Assembly (NCBI GenBank): GCA_019359545.1
Contig: JAHHHB010000004.1
Coordinates: 62,001 to 126,000 of the forward strand
Length of the DNA: 64,000 bases
Reading direction: 5' to 3'
Origin: Desmonostoc geniculatum HA4340-LM1
GTDB taxonomy: Bacteria > Cyanobacteriota > Cyanobacteriia > Cyanobacteriales > Nostocaceae
Under the pieces are notes generated by a model. The model made no database searches and was not told the DNA's origin. It was given only the letters and a program-made list of their open reading frames with translations. Of the stretch, positions 61,306 through 64,000 are shown piece by piece. Made by a program: the position numbers and the translations under genes. Position 1 is the stretch's first letter; the number at the start of each line of letters is the position of its first letter.

Positions 61306-64000
61306 TTAAGGAACAATCAAGCTTGCATTTGGGGCCTGAGGTCTAGCCCCCATATCTGCTAGGATATTGACGGTTATTTGCTTGGCGCGAATATCTTCCC
61401 GAAATGGGCTAACACCGTCACTGTCTAACCCCCATGCCCACTGAATGGAGCCGGAGGCAAAAACTTTAGCCCCACTACTGGCTGTGTAGCGGGCTGAATG
61501 GGATTTGGTAAAATCCTGGTTGGCAGGGAGTGCTCTTTCTCCAACTGGTTCGTCGAAGTTTGGCAATACATTAGCAGGTACTACTGGCGACTGAGACAAG
61601 ATGACCAGTCCGGGAGGAGTAGACCCATTATTAACGACAAAATCCCATTCATAACCTACTAACATAGCCAGCTGATTTCCATTCTGGAGTCCTGTGTTGG
61701 CATAGTAAGGATCGCTAGCGTTGGAGACGACAAAATTAAAACCGCCATAGGTATCTAGGTCACTACCATACATGACTCCTAACAAAGAATTTTCCGGCCG
61801 CTGGTTCTGAACGCTGCGGAATTTATTAGTGGCTGCTGATGGTCCCTCCTGCTGGGCTACTGGATCTAATGCCCAATCTGGCTTGTAGCACGCCATCACT
61901 CGGTTGGGCTTCACTTGTCCGGCAGCAAGAGTAGAATTTTCAAACCTCACTCGCCAATAAGCAGTATTGGCAGAGAAAAATCCTAAATTAATTCCGGCAT
62001 CACGTGCAGCCTCGATATGATCGCGCATTTCTTTAGACCAGTACTCATCGTGACCCACAGACAAGAATACTTTATGATTGAGCAATTTTTGTCCGTTGGT
62101 GTGAATTTGCATACTGTCGGTGTAGGTAACATCGTAACCTAGAGATTCTAGCCACCGCACCATATTGTATTCCCATCGCAGAGGTGTGTCGGCCTCGTTG
62201 GAGTTTTGATAAGTTGCCTGGGCGAAAGGCCGGTCGTAGGAAACCTTGAAAGCCCGTTCACCGCCAATGCTGTTAGAACTGTACAAGCTGTAACCCCCCG
62301 TTGAGCTATAGGCGAGGACAGTGGACATGGCACTATTGAATAAAATATCAGCAGTGCTGCTATCATCGCGGACGACAAACCACACATGAGCCACTACCCC
62401 AGTTGCTTGGTCAGTCAGTTTCGCTACATAAATACCACTAGTCCAGTTATTGCCTACCTGCAAGACGTAGGAAGTTGTCCAGTTGCACTCCACTAGGCGG
62501 GTATCAGGGTCTACGGTACAGGCAGCTTGGGTCGTGCCATTGAGCAAGCCGCTGCTTGCGATCAGCCTTCCTCCTGTGCCACCATAGTAGCCCAAGCGGT
62601 ACACATCGATGGTATACTGTCCAGCCTGTCCAAGAGAAACCTTAATATCCAGCGATTCCCCTTTATTTACACTGGTAACCGAGGTATAACCAGCGATCTC
62701 GCCACTACCCCGGTTGTCAAGCTTCCAGTTAGTCGTGCCTGGATTGAGATTTTCCAAATAGACGGGATTTGGGTTCGCCGGAATTGCTGTAGCCGAGAAG
62801 GTGGTACTACCGATGCCTGGTGCTATGGCGCTTACGATCACCGCTCCAGGTGCGCTAGGAGCCTGTCCGAGCGTCAAAGTTGTACTTGCTTGACCACTAC
62901 CATCAGTTACTACACTGGCAGGCGACACTGATCCCCCACCACTGATAATATCAAAGTTTACCGTGACCCCTGATTGAGGATTGTTTTGAGCGTTTACAAC
63001 TTGCACAACTAGGGGGTTGGTTAGAGCTGCTCCCGTTGCCCCACTCTGATTGTCTCCACTGACTTTAATCAAGTTGCTGCCGACAACAAAGGCAATGTCA
63101 CGATAATAGTTAGCATTCCGGAAAGAAGCGGCTGGGAAAGAATTTGGATTTACATTAAATACCCCATTATTGCCGTCCGCTACTGAGCTAAGATCGCCAC
63201 TAACTATGGGGTTGACCAGTTCATCATAAGTGGCGACGTAATAGGCATTGACGTTGACAGAGACCACATAAATCGAATTGCCTTGAATATTTATTGGCGT
63301 TTCTAGAAGCTGCTCCTGCCACCCAGAAGCCGTCTCGTTAATAAAAGTGACGCTTGCTATAAGAGTTCCTGCTGCCGTCCAGATTTTACCAACGTGAGTT
63401 CCGGTCTCACTAGCGGCTTTCCAGAAGCGAATAGCGGCAACCTGTCCGCCTCTACTACTGCGGAATTTCAAGCCTAATTCATAGGGGACGCTATCGGTAG
63501 AATTTGGAAAGCTGGGGACTTGAGTGGTCAATATTGTTTGGCTGGTCCCCGAAGGACTGGTAGTAGCAGAGAAGATAACGCTACCTACTTCTTCGGCGGT
63601 GGCACTTACAGTATTGGTGATAAAAGTTGTCGCACCAGGATTAGCTCCAAGGGTTAAGGTGGTACTAGCCTGCCCATTAGTATCGGTTACTGCGCTAACA
63701 GGCGAAACCGACCCTCCACCACTGGTAACGGCAAAATTCACTGTGACCCCTGACTGAGGATTACCAGCAGCGTCTTTGACTTGAACAACCAAAGGGTTGG
63801 GTAAGGGAGTTGCGCCTACACCAGTCTGATTGTCGCCACTGATCTTTGTAATCGTAGGCAGGGGAACAGCTACAAAGTCAATGTCACGAAAATAGTTAGT
63901 GTTGCGGTAAGAACCTGTTGGGAAGGCTCCTGGAGTCACATTAAACACCCCATTGCTACCATCTGCCACTGAGCTAAGATCCCCGTTGACTATGGGGCTA
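61306..64000 (-). CDS. Giant modular secreted protein: DUF4082, Ig-like repeats, DMFase-like domain; start outside window
   Basis: At least 898 residues are visible; the frame is open through the window edge. From the N-terminal side there is the end of one DUF4082 module (DLSSVADGSNGVFN) and a bacterial Ig-like (Big_1) domain (LVVQVKDAAGNPQSGVTVNF). A complete DUF4082 module and a second Ig-like domain follow, as a tandem duplication. The last about 480 residues resemble the N,N-dimethylformamidase large-subunit C-terminal fold: YRLGYYGGTGGRL, VFLSVGHDEYWSKEMRDHIEAARDAG, NLGFFSANTAYWRV. It is an extracellular or surface enzyme-like protein. The substrate is unknown, and DMFase chemistry should not be assumed. 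Confidence 0.85.
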   Translation of the reverse strand, partial: SPIVNGDLSSVADGSNGVFNVTPGAFPTGSYRNTNYFRDIDFVAVPLPTITKISGDNQTGVGATPLPNPLVVQVKDAAGNPQSGVTVNFAVTSGGGSVSPVSAVTDTNGQASTTLTLGANPGATTFITNTVSATAEEVGSVIFSATTSPSGTSQTILTTQVPSFPNSTDSVPYELGLKFRSSRGGQVAAIRFWKAASETGTHVGKIWTAAGTLIASVTFINETASGWQEQLLETPINIQGNSIYVVSVNVNAYYVATYDELVNPIVSGDLSSVADGNNGVFNVNPNSFPAASFRNANYYRDIAFVVGSNLIKVSGDNQSGATGAALTNPLVVQVVNAQNNPQSGVTVNFDIISGGGSVSPASVVTDGSGQASTTLTLGQAPSAPGAVIVSAIAPGIGSTTFSATAIPANPNPVYLENLNPGTTNWKLDNRGSGEIAGYTSVTSVNKGESLDIKVSLGQAGQYTIDVYRLGYYGGTGGRLIASSGLLNGTTQAACTVDPDTRLVECNWTTSYVLQVGNNWTSGIYVAKLTDQATGVVAHVWFVVRDDSSTADILFNSAMSTVLAYSSTGGYSLYSSNSIGGERAFKVSYDRPFAQATYQNSNEADTPLRWEYNMVRWLESLGYDVTYTDSMQIHTNGQKLLNHKVFLSVGHDEYWSKEMRDHIEAARDAGINLGFFSANTAYWRVRFENSTLAAGQVKPNRVMACYKPDWALDPVAQQEGPSAATNKFRSVQNQRPENSLLGVMYGSDLDTYGGFNFVVSNASDPYYANTGLQNGNQLAMLVGYEWDFVVNNGSTPPGLVILSQSPVVPANVLPNFDEPVGERALPANQDFTKSHSARYTASSGAKVFASGSIQWAWGLDSDGVSPFREDIRAKQITVNILADMGARPQAPNASLIVP

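Noticed and set aside
62527-62931. 134-codon plus-strand frame
   Set aside because: Antisense to the modular secreted protein, whose domains are clear.

Overview
The window looks like chromosome from a filamentous, probably heterocyst-forming cyanobacterium (Nostoc/Calothrix-like). The reasons are the very frequent GCGATCGC (HIP1) octamers, many short palindromic and heptamer tandem repeats, a caspase-GUN4 fusion, a Ser/Thr kinase with pentapeptide repeats, PAS-rich histidine kinases, a cyanobacterial-type RecA with an SOS box, and a plastoquinone-type UbiA. This is inferred from gene content; no rRNA or tRNA gene was recognised.

Layout. 1-5.9 kb is a minus-strand block read from right to left: two short paralogous peptides with double-glycine-like leaders, an APH-fold kinase, a HopA1-family protein, a stand-alone transposase-type HTH protein, a parvulin PPIase and a truncated proline iminopeptidase. 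Kinase plus HopA1 is the Ser/Thr dehydration pair of class V lanthipeptides and thioamitides. The block is therefore my candidate for a poorly described cyanobacterial RiPP system. Its putative cores have Ser/Thr but no Cys, and no LanC, transporter or C39 protease gene is visible.

6.6-13 kb holds a caspase-GUN4 protein, an orphan membrane protein, an RluA-type pseudouridine synthase carrying two in-frame repeat insertions, and a Uma2 nuclease. Next to these is a small gene broken by a MITE with a clean target duplication. 14-31 kb is mostly housekeeping and signalling: a very large hybrid histidine kinase, an FAD/Rieske oxidoreductase, a squalene/phytoene synthase-like enzyme, a SpkB-like kinase, an FHA protein, recA, ubiA and ppx. 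Orphan terminators here may mark small RNAs.

32-44.7 kb holds a DMT transporter, a peptidoglycan-binding/HEAT protein, an IS4-family element (itself broken by a 56-bp palindromic repeat), a DUF2141 protein and two paralogous histidine kinases. One of the kinases has a degenerate ATPase domain. An unrecognised exported protein follows.

45-59.8 kb is one long minus-strand run of glycosyltransferases, methyltransferases, an acetyltransferase, a YdcF-like protein and an O-antigen ligase/polymerase-like protein, many overlapping or nearly touching. It is an extracellular polysaccharide assembly locus and resembles the enzyme set of hormogonium polysaccharide loci. The right end (60.3-64 kb) encodes a Tat-exported propeller-like protein and the C-terminal part of a huge modular secreted protein with DUF4082, Ig-like and dimethylformamidase-like domains, whose start lies beyond the window.
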